The notes beneath the pieces are model-generated. The model searched no databases, was not told the origin of the DNA, and worked only from the letters and a program-made list of their open reading frames with translations. Shown here one piece after another: positions 15,515 to 24,902 of a DNA stretch of 33,582 nucleotides (position 1 is the stretch's first letter; the number at the start of each line of letters is the position of its first letter). This DNA comes from Gammaproteobacteria bacterium (GTDB lineage: Bacteria; Pseudomonadota; Gammaproteobacteria; Pseudomonadales; Azotimanducaceae), in assembly GCA_027297435.1 (NCBI GenBank), contig JAPUIA010000175.1, forward strand, positions 1-33,582, read 5' to 3'. The position numbers were made by a program, and so were the translations under genes.

Positions 15515-15619
15515 TAGTGACCTCTAGTTGGGGCCGGGCAAGCTGAACGCAATGCGAGCAGAGAGCCCTGATAAAAGTTGGCGCATGATCGACCAAATTC
15601 ACAAACGTGTCGATGACGA

Positions 15620-15675
15620 TTGACCGGAAGGGGTGGTAATCCTATAGTTTGTAGATACTTAACGAGTTAATTATA
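15620..15675. promoter_or_regulatory. Divergent hpaG/hpaF promoters with shared candidate HpaR operator
   Basis: On the plus strand TTGACC (15620-15625), a 17-base spacer and TATAGT (15643-15648) make a good sigma-70 promoter for hpaF. On the minus strand TATAAT (15675-15670) is a consensus -10 for hpaG, though without a clear -35. The palindrome TTAAC-GA-GTTAA (15659-15670) lies between the two -10 boxes, over both expected start sites, and shares its half-sites with the palindrome before hpaR. A repressor bound there would block both directions. Confidence 0.65.
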
Positions 15676-15690
15676 AACGGTCTGATAAAA

Positions 15691-16080
15691 ATGCCGCACC
15701 TGATCATCGAATACTCCGACAACATCGAATCGGCCATGGACCTCGATGGCTTGATGCTGAAGCTTCGCGACTGCGCGGTGGCGAGTGGCGTGTTCCCACT
15801 CGGTGGAATTCGCATTCGCGGCGAGCGTCGCGATCGTTATCTCGTCGCGGATGGCGATCCGGACAACGCTTACATTCACCTGATGGCCCGGATAGGTCAC
15901 GGGCGTGACCTGGAAACTCGGCGAGCCGTAGCCAAGGACCTATTCACGACGCTCTGCGATCACGTCGAAGCCATGTTCGAACACCGCGGGCTAGGACTCT
16001 CGTTCGAGTTGGTCGAGATCGAACCCGAGACGAGTTTCAAGAAGAACAACCTGCACGAACGCATCAAAGGGGGACCATGA
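15691..16080 (+). CDS. hpaF: HpaF, 5-carboxymethyl-2-hydroxymuconate delta-isomerase
   Basis: The 129-residue protein belongs to the CHMI branch of the tautomerase superfamily. It starts MPHLIIEYSDNI, so removal of Met exposes the catalytic N-terminal proline. VFPLGGIRIRGERRDRY, ADGDPDNAYIHL, IGHGRDLETRRAV and FKKNNLHE follow the HpaF pattern closely. It converts the CHM dienol to OPET, the substrate of HpaG. The length equals the E. coli enzyme. It has its own strong promoter with a candidate HpaR operator. An SDR gene follows after 54 bp. Confidence 0.92.
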   Translation: MPHLIIEYSDNIESAMDLDGLMLKLRDCAVASGVFPLGGIRIRGERRDRYLVADGDPDNAYIHLMARIGHGRDLETRRAVAKDLFTTLCDHVEAMFEHRGLGLSFELVEIEPETSFKKNNLHERIKGGP

Positions 16081-16134
16081 GATTCTGGTCTCGGCCGACT
16101 ATCATGGCCGACAATCGAGTGGTGGGAGAGAATT

Positions 16135-16923
16135 GTGACGGGAAGGGTCGCTGGCAAGGTCGCCATCGTCACGGGAGCGGCTAAGGGCTTGGGCGAAGCA
16201 GACGCTCGGCTGTTGGCAGCCGAGGGCGCTATCGTCGTGTTGACCGACGTGGACGAAGCCAACGGACGGCGCGTGGCCGCCGAGATCGGTGGTGACGCGG
16301 AGTTTCGGCTACACGATGTTCGAGTCGAAGCCGAGTGGCAACGCTTGATGGGGGAGGTGATGGCAAAGCACGGCAAACTCGATGTTCTCGTCAACAACGC
16401 AGGCGTGGTAGAAGCCGGCAACATCGAAACCACGTCTGAGGAGGATTACCGGTTCGTCATGGCGGTCAGTGCCGACGGTACTTTCTTCGGCTGCAAGCAC
16501 GCAGTGGGTGCCATGAAGGCGACCGGCGGCGGTTCGATCGTGAACATGGCATCCATCGCTTCCAAGCAAGGGGAAGCCTATGTGGCGGCGTATTGTGCGG
16601 CCAAGGGCGCGGTGGAGGCATTAACCCGCGCGGTGGCCGTGCACTGCGCGCAAAGCGGCTACCACGTTCGCTGCAACTCGATCCACCCGGCCGGTATTCA
16701 GACCCCAATGGTCGCCAGCATAGGACAGAAAATGGTCGAAGCTGGGTTGGTAGCGCAAGATGCGTCATCCGCACCTTCCGGCGCTAATCGTTTGGGCGAA
16801 CCAGTAGATATAGCCAATGTCGTGTTGTTTCTTGCGTCCGACGAATCCAAGTTCATCAACGGCACAGAGATCGTCGTCGACAACAGCATGTCGGTCACGG
16901 CGGGCTTCGTCGGGGACGGATGA
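16135..16923 (+). CDS. Short-chain dehydrogenase/reductase
   Basis: The 262-residue SDR has the classical NAD(P) motif TGAAKGLGEA (13-22), NNAG at 87-90, Ser at 140-143, and the catalytic Y153-x3-K157 (YCAAK). An Asp after strand 2 (LTDVD) suggests preference for NAD+. It would interconvert an alcohol and a ketone or aldehyde. A role in the HPC pathway is not standard; it might handle succinate-semialdehyde-like or side products, or only be carried along. Start GTG 16135 follows a GGGAGAG ribosome site. It is the last gene of the hpaF unit and is followed by a terminator at 16978-16997. Confidence 0.85.
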   Translation: MTGRVAGKVAIVTGAAKGLGEADARLLAAEGAIVVLTDVDEANGRRVAAEIGGDAEFRLHDVRVEAEWQRLMGEVMAKHGKLDVLVNNAGVVEAGNIETTSEEDYRFVMAVSADGTFFGCKHAVGAMKATGGGSIVNMASIASKQGEAYVAAYCAAKGAVEALTRAVAVHCAQSGYHVRCNSIHPAGIQTPMVASIGQKMVEAGLVAQDASSAPSGANRLGEPVDIANVVLFLASDESKFINGTEIVVDNSMSVTAGFVGDG

Positions 16924-16977
16924 GGGTTGTGGCGTACTCGTCGGCGAGTCTGGTTTTGCAGCATTGTGGGTAAGAAA

Positions 16978-16997
16978 AAGCCGCCTCGCGGCGGCTT
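16978..16997 (+). terminator. GC-rich hairpin terminator after the SDR gene
   Basis: AAGCCGCC (16978-16985), loop TCGC, GGCGGCTT (16990-16997) form an 8-bp stem with an A-rich run before it and a short AT-rich tail after it. It marks the right end of the hpa cluster. The rest of 16924-17243 shows no gene. Confidence 0.7.
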
Positions 16998-17243
16998 AAA
17001 TTGTCCCTCTTGTTATTGCTTTTATGGGAATCTCAGATGCTGTTTCCCCTCACCTGAATACCTGTTTCCCTTTTGTAATTTCGCAAATCTCGAGAAGCCG
17101 GTTTGCTGTGCAATTCCCTTACCCGACAGGGCACACTGAATGCGACAAGTTATCAGATCGAAATTGGCGAATCAATCACTAAATGAATGGTTTTCAATCA
17201 GTTACCAGGCGTTCTTGTCCTAGGCACTTAAGGAGCTAGTGCG

Positions 17244-19070
17244 ATGAAGGCGATGATATTGCTGCTGCTGATCTTTGGTGCGACGGCCCATGGTGAGGAT
17301 ATTCAGTGGCAGAGCTGGTCCAAGGCGACATTCGAGCTTGCGGAGTCTTCCGACCAGATGATCTTTCTCGACGTGGGCATGGAGGGCTGCACCGCCTGCC
17401 GTAACATGGATGAGATCACGTACGCGGACCCGACGGTCATAGAGATGTTGAACCGCCATTTCGTGCCGATTTCCGTCGACTCGGAAGCGCGTCCCGATAT
17501 CGGAGAACGGTATTCCGATTGGGCGTGGCCGGCGTTGATTTTCATGGCGCCCGATGCGACCCAAGTGCTTGCGATTCGTGGCAACCGATTGCCGCGCAAT
17601 TTTATTCCGATCCTTCAAGAACTCTTGGACAAACACGCGCACGGCGCGCTGGTTGCCGATGAGTTGGCCCCCTATGCGGCGCAACCCGAGCCTGTAGCGA
17701 CGATGCTCTCGAGCATTCGAGACCGGGTTAGACGACAGCTTGACCGGGTACTCAACGAACAGCAGGGCGGTTGGAGCCGCCGAGGTATCTCGTCGACGTC
17801 CGGCGCACGCACGCAGCATCTGTTCTTTCGAGCGCATCTGTACGACAACGCCGACCTTCGCTCGCTTGCGCTAAGGACCGCCGATGGTTATCTCAAGATG
17901 CTGGATCACGTGTGGGGAGGCGTCTACGGCAGTTACTTTTTCGCAAGCGGCGGCTTTGTACCAGAGAAACGCATATCACGGCAAGCCAATGCGTTGCGGG
18001 TGTTTGCCGAGGCCTACCAGGTGACTCGCGATGTGCGTTATCGGAATGGCCTGCGGAAAGTCGACGAGTACCTGCAGAATTGGATGGCCTCCAAGCAGGG
18101 CACCTATTTCACGAGCCAAGAGGATACTCCCCCGCGTCTCACGGAACGATTTTCGGTGCGTGACTACTGGAACTTCGAACAAGCACACCAACGACGTCAG
18201 TTCGGGATTCCGCCCATCGATCACGCCGTCTACACGGACAAGAACGGTGAGATCATCGCCGCATACGTGCGCGCGTTTGAGGCGACCGGCGACATCAACT
18301 ACTTGCGCGTGGCCGAACGTGCCGCTCGCAACCTGATGTCGGAACGCTTGACGCCTGACGGTTGGATGTTGCAAAGCGTCACGAGTGAGGGGGTTGTGTC
18401 AGACAAGCGTATGCGCGAACACTACACCGGCGCCAAACCTTTCCTGGGCGCGCAGGCCTGGTTCGGAACCGGGTTGCTCGCGCTTTATCGCGCGACCGGA
18501 AACCCGCTGTGGCTCGATGAGGCCCACGCGTTGGTCGACGTCATGATCGAGTTGTTGGTCGATGCTACCAACGGTGGATTCTACAGCTCGCAGGTAGATG
18601 ACACCGCGCGGCACGTCGCTGCGCGCAAACCCTTGGAGCAAAATGCCGTGGCCGCCAAGTTGTTGTATGACTTGAGCGTCTATAGCCAAGACCGCCGGTA
18701 TGAATCTATGGCAAACCGGACGATTCAAGCCGTTGCGCACCCGGATATCGTCGGACGCGAAGGCAAAGTGACGGGCGAGTTAGCGCTAGCTCTTGAACAG
18801 TTGGTCGCTGCCTACGTGGAATTTACGGTTGTAGGTGATGCCGATGATGCAGCCGCCCGGGCGCTCTTCGATGGGGTGGTCGCCACCTATCACCCGCGCA
18901 AACTCGCGCACTTCGAAGCGCCCGGACGGTATCCCGATAGAGCGCGACCGGCGTTGTACATCTGCAACCCGGATTTTTGTACGGTACCCATCGAAGATCC
19001 GCGTGACATTGCGCGGCACCTCGAACCGCTTCGAGGACCGGCGTTGAGCCATGGGGCAGCTAAGGGGTGA
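17244..19070 (+). CDS. Exported thioredoxin-domain / six-hairpin (DUF255/SPATA20-like) protein
   Basis: The 608-residue protein begins with a Sec signal (MKAMILLLLIFGATAHG). A thioredoxin-like domain (about 20-130) carries a CTAC motif (C49, C52). The rest (about 150-580) is a repeated helical region with TPDGWM, YTGAKPFLGAQAW, TNGGFYSSQ and KPLEQNAVAAKLLYDL, resembling the alpha/alpha six-hairpin part of COG1331 (YyaL/SPATA20) proteins. Those are mostly cytosolic with a CHWC motif, so an exported form with CTAC is a variant. It may be a periplasmic redox protein with a glycan-binding or isomerase-like fold; the reaction is unknown. ATG 17244 has AAGGAG 8 bases upstream. Its stop overlaps that of the RND gene by 11 bp. 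Confidence 0.75.
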   Translation: MKAMILLLLIFGATAHGEDIQWQSWSKATFELAESSDQMIFLDVGMEGCTACRNMDEITYADPTVIEMLNRHFVPISVDSEARPDIGERYSDWAWPALIFMAPDATQVLAIRGNRLPRNFIPILQELLDKHAHGALVADELAPYAAQPEPVATMLSSIRDRVRRQLDRVLNEQQGGWSRRGISSTSGARTQHLFFRAHLYDNADLRSLALRTADGYLKMLDHVWGGVYGSYFFASGGFVPEKRISRQANALRVFAEAYQVTRDVRYRNGLRKVDEYLQNWMASKQGTYFTSQEDTPPRLTERFSVRDYWNFEQAHQRRQFGIPPIDHAVYTDKNGEIIAAYVRAFEATGDINYLRVAERAARNLMSERLTPDGWMLQSVTSEGVVSDKRMREHYTGAKPFLGAQAWFGTGLLALYRATGNPLWLDEAHALVDVMIELLVDATNGGFYSSQVDDTARHVAARKPLEQNAVAAKLLYDLSVYSQDRRYESMANRTIQAVAHPDIVGREGKVTGELALALEQLVAAYVEFTVVGDADDAAARALFDGVVATYHPRKLAHFEAPGRYPDRARPALYICNPDFCTVPIEDPRDIARHLEPLRGPALSHGAAKG

Positions 19071-22000
19071 TGCGCTGACCTGCCAGCGTGTCGAGTTCGC
19101 GGGCCACGCGTTCGGGCGAACCGGTCTTGCGTGCCAACAGCCGATAGAAAGCCGGTACCACGAACAAGGTCAAAAACGTCGCGAGGCTCACGCCGGAAAA
19201 GATAACGATGCCGAGCACGTGGCGGCTTTCCGAACCGGCGCCGACCGCAATGATCAACGGAATCGAACCCATCAACGTTGCGATGGTCGTCATGACGACC
19301 GGCCGCAGCCGAATGCCCGCGGCTTCGATGATCGCCTCCTCGAAATCTCTGCCGGCATCACGCAGTTGGTTGATGAACTCGACGATCAACACCCCGTTTT
19401 TCGCCGCAATACCGATCAGCATCACCATGCCTATTTGGCTGTAGATATTGAGAGTCAAATCCATGACGTAGAGGCCGAGCAAGCCACCGGCGACAGCCAG
19501 CGGCACCGTCAGGAGAATGACGAATGGATGCACGAAGCTCTCGAATTGCGCGGCAAGCACCAAAAAAACGATCAGTAAAGCCAGCCCGAACGTAAAGAAC
19601 AGGGTACCGGCAGCTTCTTTGTATTCGAGCGACTCACCTTTGTAATCGATCTGCGCGATCTGAGGCAATTCTTCGCGCACGATAGTCTCGAGAAATTCGA
19701 GCGCATCCCCAAGTGCGTATCCGGGCGTCAAGCTGCCGCGGATGGTAACGGCGCGCATACGGTTGTAACGATTGAGAGACGCGGCACCGGCGGTCTCGTT
19801 GATGTAGATGAGATTCGCCAGTGGCACCAATTGGCCGCTAGTCTCCGAGCGTACATAGATGTTTTCGAGGTCTCGTGCAGACGCGCGTTGGTCACGCTTG
19901 GCTTGTAGTATGACGTCGTACTCCTCGCCATCCTGAACATACGTGGTAATGCGTTGCTCGCTCATCATCGCGCCCAAGGTACGGCCGATGTTCTGCACCG
20001 AAACGCCAAGCGATGCTGCCCGGTTCTTGTCGATGCGCACCATCACCTGTGGTTGAGTTTCTTTGAGGTCCGTGTCGACACGCTGCAAACCGGGGTACTC
20101 GGCGGCGCGATCGAGAATGATGTCGCGCCACTGGGCCAGAGTCTCGTAATTGGGTCCGCCGATGACGAATTGCACCGGCTGGCCGCCGCCGCCGCGGGCA
20201 AGGCCGGAGCGCGAGTAGGCGAACGCCCTGAGTGACGGTACCTTCTGCCATTCGCGCGTCAATGCTTGCGCGATCTCGTTGGTCGTGCGATCTCTTTCCT
20301 GCCAGGGTGCCAACGAGATGATCATGATACCGCTGTTGGTGCTGGAACTGCCCCAGCCAGGCACGGATACCATCAGACGCGTGATTTCACCACTCTCGAT
20401 GAGCTTGAGAGCCGGTGTCTCCAACTTCTCCATCTCTTTTTTCATACGCTCGATGCCGGTGCCCTCAGCGGCGGACACGCGGGCGAAGATCAAACCTTGA
20501 TCTTCGGTGGGTGCGTATTCCTCGGGAATCGAGGCGAGCAGCCAATAGGCGAAGCCCGACATGCCGATCAATACCAAAATTGCGAACCAACTGAATTGCA
20601 ACAAAAACGCCAACGAATTTTTGTAGGCTTGCTCGAGTCGCGAAAAACAGCGATCGACAAATTGCGTGACGACGTTTGAACGGGGTGTTTGCTTGAGAAG
20701 CTTCGAGCACATCATGGGCGTCAGCGACAGCGCCAGGACGCTCGAGAAAATCACCGCTGCACTGATTGCGACCGCTAGTTCGCGGAAGATCACGCCCATG
20801 TTGTCCTGCAGAAAGATGATGGGCATGAATACGGCGACCAGCACCGCGGTGGTGGCGACCACCGCAAACGAGACTTGCCGCGCGCCTCGATACGCGGCCA
20901 ACAACGGTGGTTCGCCATTTTCGATGCGACGGTGGATGTTTTCGAGCACCACAATGGCGTCGTCCACGACCAAACCGATAGACAGCACCAAGGCCAGCAG
21001 GGTGATGAGGTTCACGGAATAGTCGAAAAGCGCCAGCGCCATGAATGCCGCGGTCAGGCACACGGGAATGGTGATCGCGGGAATCAACATCGTACGTATC
21101 GTGCCGAGAAACAACAGGATGACGACGCTCACCAATGCGGTCGTGATGAGGATGGTCTGGAACACCGAATTAATCGCTTCCCGAATGAACACCGACTCAT
21201 CGGAACTCGCAATCAGCTGCATGTGCTTCGGCAGTGATGCTTGCAGTCGAGCGATCTCAAGCTTCACGCCCTCCAGGGTCCGCAACGTGTTGGCTTTCGA
21301 CTGTTTAGAAATACCGATGCCGACCATGGTCATCTGGTTGACCCGGTACAGGTTGCGGTAGTTGGCCGGCGCAAGCTCGACCTCGGCCACCTCGCCGAGG
21401 CGGATGGGATGGCCCTGAGCGCCGGTGCCGATCACCAGCCCACGAAAGTCCTCCGGAGACTGATAGTTTCGAGCCAGACGTAGACGAAATTCTCGATCGT
21501 CCGATTCCAGCCTGCCGACCGGTAGCTCGATGTTTTCCCGGCGCAGTGCAGACTCGATATCGGTCACGGTCAAATCCCGCGCCGCAAGGCTTAGACGATC
21601 CAGCCAAATCCGCATAGATTGTCTGCCGCCACCTCGGACGCTGGCATCGGCGACGCCGGGGATGACCGTAAACCGGTCGACGATGTAGCGTCGCGCATAG
21701 TCGTCTAGCTCCATCATCGTCATGCTGTCGCTGGTGAGGTTCAGGTGCATGACGGGCCGGCGATCGGAGTCGTACTTTGCGACGATGGGTATCTCTACGT
21801 CCTCCGGGAGTCGCCCGATAACGCGCGAAACCCGATCGCGGACATCATTGGCCGCCTCCTCCATGTCGCGATCCAGGTCGAATTCGATCGTGACGCTGGA
21901 ACGCTCGTCGCGGCTCGATGAGCGAATCGCCTTGACGCCGTCGATGCCGCTGATCTGGTCTTCGATCAGCTGAGTAATGCGTGTTTCGATGACGTCCGCA

Positions 22001-22164
22001 GACGCACCGACGTAGGTGGTGCTGACCGAGACGATCGGCGGACTGATATCCGGATACTCACGTAGTGGTAGATAGTTGAACGACAACACGCCGAAGGCGA
22101 CCAGCAACAGGCTGATGACCGTGGCAAATACCGGCCGCTTGACCGAGGTATCAGAAAGCCACAC
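19060..22164 (-). CDS. RND efflux transporter, HAE1 (AcrB/MexF-like) inner-membrane pump
   Basis: The 1034-residue pump has full RND length with twelve predicted helices in two halves. The proton-relay residues are present: adjacent D401-D402 in helix 4 (GLVVDDAIVVLENIHRR) and K922 in helix 10 (IAAKNGVLIVEF). Large periplasmic loops lie between helices 1-2 and 7-8. It exports amphiphilic compounds using the proton gradient, with the adaptor encoded just upstream and an outer-membrane channel not seen in the window. GTG 22164 directly abuts the TAG stop of the adaptor. It lies next to an aromatic catabolic cluster, but a functional link is not shown. Confidence 0.93.
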   Translation of the reverse strand: MWLSDTSVKRPVFATVISLLLVAFGVLSFNYLPLREYPDISPPIVSVSTTYVGASADVIETRITQLIEDQISGIDGVKAIRSSSRDERSSVTIEFDLDRDMEEAANDVRDRVSRVIGRLPEDVEIPIVAKYDSDRRPVMHLNLTSDSMTMMELDDYARRYIVDRFTVIPGVADASVRGGGRQSMRIWLDRLSLAARDLTVTDIESALRRENIELPVGRLESDDREFRLRLARNYQSPEDFRGLVIGTGAQGHPIRLGEVAEVELAPANYRNLYRVNQMTMVGIGISKQSKANTLRTLEGVKLEIARLQASLPKHMQLIASSDESVFIREAINSVFQTILITTALVSVVILLFLGTIRTMLIPAITIPVCLTAAFMALALFDYSVNLITLLALVLSIGLVVDDAIVVLENIHRRIENGEPPLLAAYRGARQVSFAVVATTAVLVAVFMPIIFLQDNMGVIFRELAVAISAAVIFSSVLALSLTPMMCSKLLKQTPRSNVVTQFVDRCFSRLEQAYKNSLAFLLQFSWFAILVLIGMSGFAYWLLASIPEEYAPTEDQGLIFARVSAAEGTGIERMKKEMEKLETPALKLIESGEITRLMVSVPGWGSSSTNSGIMIISLAPWQERDRTTNEIAQALTREWQKVPSLRAFAYSRSGLARGGGGQPVQFVIGGPNYETLAQWRDIILDRAAEYPGLQRVDTDLKETQPQVMVRIDKNRAASLGVSVQNIGRTLGAMMSEQRITTYVQDGEEYDVILQAKRDQRASARDLENIYVRSETSGQLVPLANLIYINETAGAASLNRYNRMRAVTIRGSLTPGYALGDALEFLETIVREELPQIAQIDYKGESLEYKEAAGTLFFTFGLALLIVFLVLAAQFESFVHPFVILLTVPLAVAGGLLGLYVMDLTLNIYSQIGMVMLIGIAAKNGVLIVEFINQLRDAGRDFEEAIIEAAGIRLRPVVMTTIATLMGSIPLIIAVGAGSESRHVLGIVIFSGVSLATFLTLFVVPAFYRLLARKTGSPERVARELDTLAGQRITP

Positions 22165-23259
22165 CTATTTGGCACCGTCTGCGGGCCGAGCCTGACGGTC
22201 CTGGCGGTTTTCGGCGACGCGTTCGTTGGCGGGTTGACCTAAGATGCGGACCGGTGCGCCGTCGCGTACCTTGATCACGCCTTCGGTGATGACTTGTTCG
22301 CCGGCCGTCAACCCTTCAAGCACCTCCACCCAACCGCCGTCGCGCTGCCCGGACTCGATGGGCTTCAGCCGGGCTAGGCGATCTTCACCGACGACGTATA
22401 CAAACACCTTGTCTGCGCGTTGCAAGAGTGCGGTTTCGGGTACCATGAGCGATTCGCGTTCGGCGGTGGTGAGACGCACCGTCATGAGCATGCCCTCGCG
22501 TAGCAACAGTTTGTCGTTGTTGATAAGCGCGCGAACGGTCGCGGCTCGCGTGACCTTGTCGATACGTGAACCGATGGTAGCTACCGTCGCCGTAAAGCGT
22601 TCGTCGGGGTATGCGGGACTCCGGGCAACGATCGCCATCCCCGGCTTGACGAGACGTAGATGCACCTCGGGGATGGAGAAATCCAACTTGATGACCGAGA
22701 TGTCGTCCAATGTTGTGATGGGCGTCGTCGGCGTCAGCAAGCTGCCTGCGCTAACCTCGCGAAACCCCAACCTGCCGCTGAATGGTGCGCGCACCAGTCG
22801 ATCGCGCAATCGTGCAGCAATGGACTGTTCGCGCGCTTGGGCGGCGTTGTATTTGGCTTCCGCTTCATCGACCTGAGATTGGGAGACGCTGTTGTTCGCC
22901 AACAAGTCGTTGAAGCGGTTGAACTGCAATTCTGCATCCTGCACGTTGGCTTTCGCTTCGGCCAAGAGCGCGGTTTCTTCTTCGTTGGTCAATTCCACCA
23001 GCACGTCGCCGACCTCGACGAGGTCGCCGTCCTCGAACCTGACACGACTGACCGTGTCGGTGACCTGGGCGGTCAAGGTGATCGATTCGTTGGCCTTGGT
23101 CGTGCCGATGGCCTCCAATTCCTCCCGGATGGTTCGGACTTGGGCGCTGGCAACCACCACCTCCGTCGGCGGGCGCGTAAAATCCCCGCCGCTGGAATTC
23201 TGCGCGTCTTCGCAACCCGCTAGGATGGTGAGCGCCAGCAAGGCGTACGCTATGTGCAC
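22165..23259 (-). CDS. RND periplasmic adaptor (membrane fusion) lipoprotein
   Basis: The 364-residue adaptor begins with a lipoprotein signal, LTILAGC, lipid-modified at C16. The order is typical: lipoyl-like half (VRFEDGDLVEVGDVLVEL), alpha-hairpin coiled coil (about 95-150, AKANVQDAELQFNRFNDLL onwards), second lipoyl half (VRAPFSGRLGFREVSAGSLL), then beta-barrel and membrane-proximal domains. It links the RND pump to an outer-membrane channel. Start GTG 23259 has GGGGAA 8 bases upstream. It is the first gene of the pump operon and is divergent from the acyl-CoA ligase gene 113 bp away. Confidence 0.92.
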   Translation of the reverse strand: MHIAYALLALTILAGCEDAQNSSGGDFTRPPTEVVVASAQVRTIREELEAIGTTKANESITLTAQVTDTVSRVRFEDGDLVEVGDVLVELTNEEETALLAEAKANVQDAELQFNRFNDLLANNSVSQSQVDEAEAKYNAAQAREQSIAARLRDRLVRAPFSGRLGFREVSAGSLLTPTTPITTLDDISVIKLDFSIPEVHLRLVKPGMAIVARSPAYPDERFTATVATIGSRIDKVTRAATVRALINNDKLLLREGMLMTVRLTTAERESLMVPETALLQRADKVFVYVVGEDRLARLKPIESGQRDGGWVEVLEGLTAGEQVITEGVIKVRDGAPVRILGQPANERVAENRQDRQARPADGAK

Positions 23260-23372
23260 CTAATTGTTCCCCGTGCGTCGCGCATCATGGTATACGATGG
23301 CGACCCGATAATTGCTCTTCGCAGCGGCATTAGACCGTCACAATCGCACCAAATTGCCCAGAAAACAAAAAC

Positions 23373-24890
23373 ATGAGCAAGAACTTCGCCGTTGAACTGC
23401 AGACCGCTTTTGCCGCCCATCCGGATCGCGCTTGCCTGATGTTGGCCGACGGCCGGGTCTGGCGTTTCAACGAGATGCAGCATACGGTCACCCGGTTTGC
23501 CCGTGTACTCGTCGATCACGGTGTCGAACCCGGTGCCCGGGTCCTCGCCCAAGTAGACAAGAGTCCAGAGTCTTTGGCTTTGTACCTCGCGTGTCTTCAG
23601 GTCGGTGGTGCGTTTGTGCCGGTCAATACCGCCTATACCGCGGAAGAAGTGGCTTATTTTTTGGAAGATGCCGCGCCGGCACTTTTCGTTCATCGGGCCG
23701 AAGGCAACATCGGGTCGACCGCGATCACCGGTCGTACGGCCACGCTCACTCTCGATGGTAGCGGCAGCGGTACGCTGACCGATGCAGCCAATGCCGCTGT
23801 ACCTTTGATTGAGGTAGCCGAACGTACCGGCGACGACTTGGCCGCCATCGTCTATACCTCGGGAACGACGGGCGCCTCGAAGGGCGCAATGCTGACGCAC
23901 TCGAACCTGTCCTCGAACGCGCACGCGCTGCGTGAATGTTGGGGGTGGCAGGACGACGATGTTCTTCTGCATGCCTTACCGGTGTTCCACGTACACGGCC
24001 TGTTCATCGCGCTACATTGTGCTTTGTTGGGTGGCACGACGACGATTTTCCTGTCGAGCTTCAAGGTTGATGAGCTGCTCGCGCACCTACCCGAGGCCAC
24101 CGTCATGATGGGCGTACCGACTTTCTATACGCGCCTACTCGACCAACCGGGCTTCGATGCGACGTGTTGTGAGCGCATGCGGGTGTTCATCAGTGGCTCG
24201 GCCCCGCTCACTGAACAGACCTTCGCCGCCTGGGAGAAGCGCACGGGACATCGTATTCTCGAACGCTATGGCATGACCGAAACCATCATCAACACGTCCA
24301 ACCCGCTGGTAGGCGAACGTGTCGCGGGTACGGTCGGATTTGCGTTACCGGGCGTCGAGGTACGCATCGCCGACGATGATGGCAACAAGGTTCCCGATGG
24401 AGACGTAGGGACGATAGAGGTGCGCGGGCCCAACGTATTCAAAGGCTACTGGCATATGCCGGAAAAAACCGCAGAGGAGTTCCGTGCCGACGGGTACTTC
24501 ATTACCGGCGATCTCGGCGTCATGAATGCGCAGGGGCGGGTGTCGATCGTTGGACGCGCCAAGGACATGATCATCTCCGGCGGTTACAACGTATATCCCA
24601 AAGAGGTCGAGAAGCTGATCGATGAGATGCACGCCGTCGTGGAATCCGCTGTCATCGGCGTGCCCCACATGGACTTCGGAGAAGGGGTGGTCGCCATTGT
24701 GGTCCCGGCTGCGGATCCGGTGGCAGAGCCTGCCGTACGGGAAGCTCTACAGGATCGCCTAGCGCGCTTCAAGCAACCGAAGATAGTGGTGAACGTGGCA
24801 TCGTTGCCGCGCAACGCGATGGGTAAAGTACAGAAGAACCTTCTGCGTCAACAGTACGCCGATCTATTCGATGATTCGTCCGTCGATTGA
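23373..24890 (+). CDS. AMP-forming acyl-CoA synthetase, malonyl-CoA-synthetase-like
   Basis: The 505-residue ANL enzyme has the AMP-binding P-loop YTSGTTGASKGAM (161-173), the LPVFHVHGLF segment typical of MatB malonyl/methylmalonyl-CoA synthetases, ERYGMTE (A5), GYFITGDLG (A7), GRAKDMIISGGYNVYP (A8) and the C-terminal Lys in PRNAMGKVQKN (A10). It activates a carboxylic acid with ATP and CoA. MatB-like size and motifs favour a short dicarboxylate, but related ligases use other acids. It is alone on its strand, convergent with the symporter gene 12 bp away. Confidence 0.85.
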   Translation: MSKNFAVELQTAFAAHPDRACLMLADGRVWRFNEMQHTVTRFARVLVDHGVEPGARVLAQVDKSPESLALYLACLQVGGAFVPVNTAYTAEEVAYFLEDAAPALFVHRAEGNIGSTAITGRTATLTLDGSGSGTLTDAANAAVPLIEVAERTGDDLAAIVYTSGTTGASKGAMLTHSNLSSNAHALRECWGWQDDDVLLHALPVFHVHGLFIALHCALLGGTTTIFLSSFKVDELLAHLPEATVMMGVPTFYTRLLDQPGFDATCCERMRVFISGSAPLTEQTFAAWEKRTGHRILERYGMTETIINTSNPLVGERVAGTVGFALPGVEVRIADDDGNKVPDGDVGTIEVRGPNVFKGYWHMPEKTAEEFRADGYFITGDLGVMNAQGRVSIVGRAKDMIISGGYNVYPKEVEKLIDEMHAVVESAVIGVPHMDFGEGVVAIVVPAADPVAEPAVREALQDRLARFKQPKIVVNVASLPRNAMGKVQKNLLRQQYADLFDDSSVD

Positions 24891-24902
24891 TGGGACGAGG
24901 GT

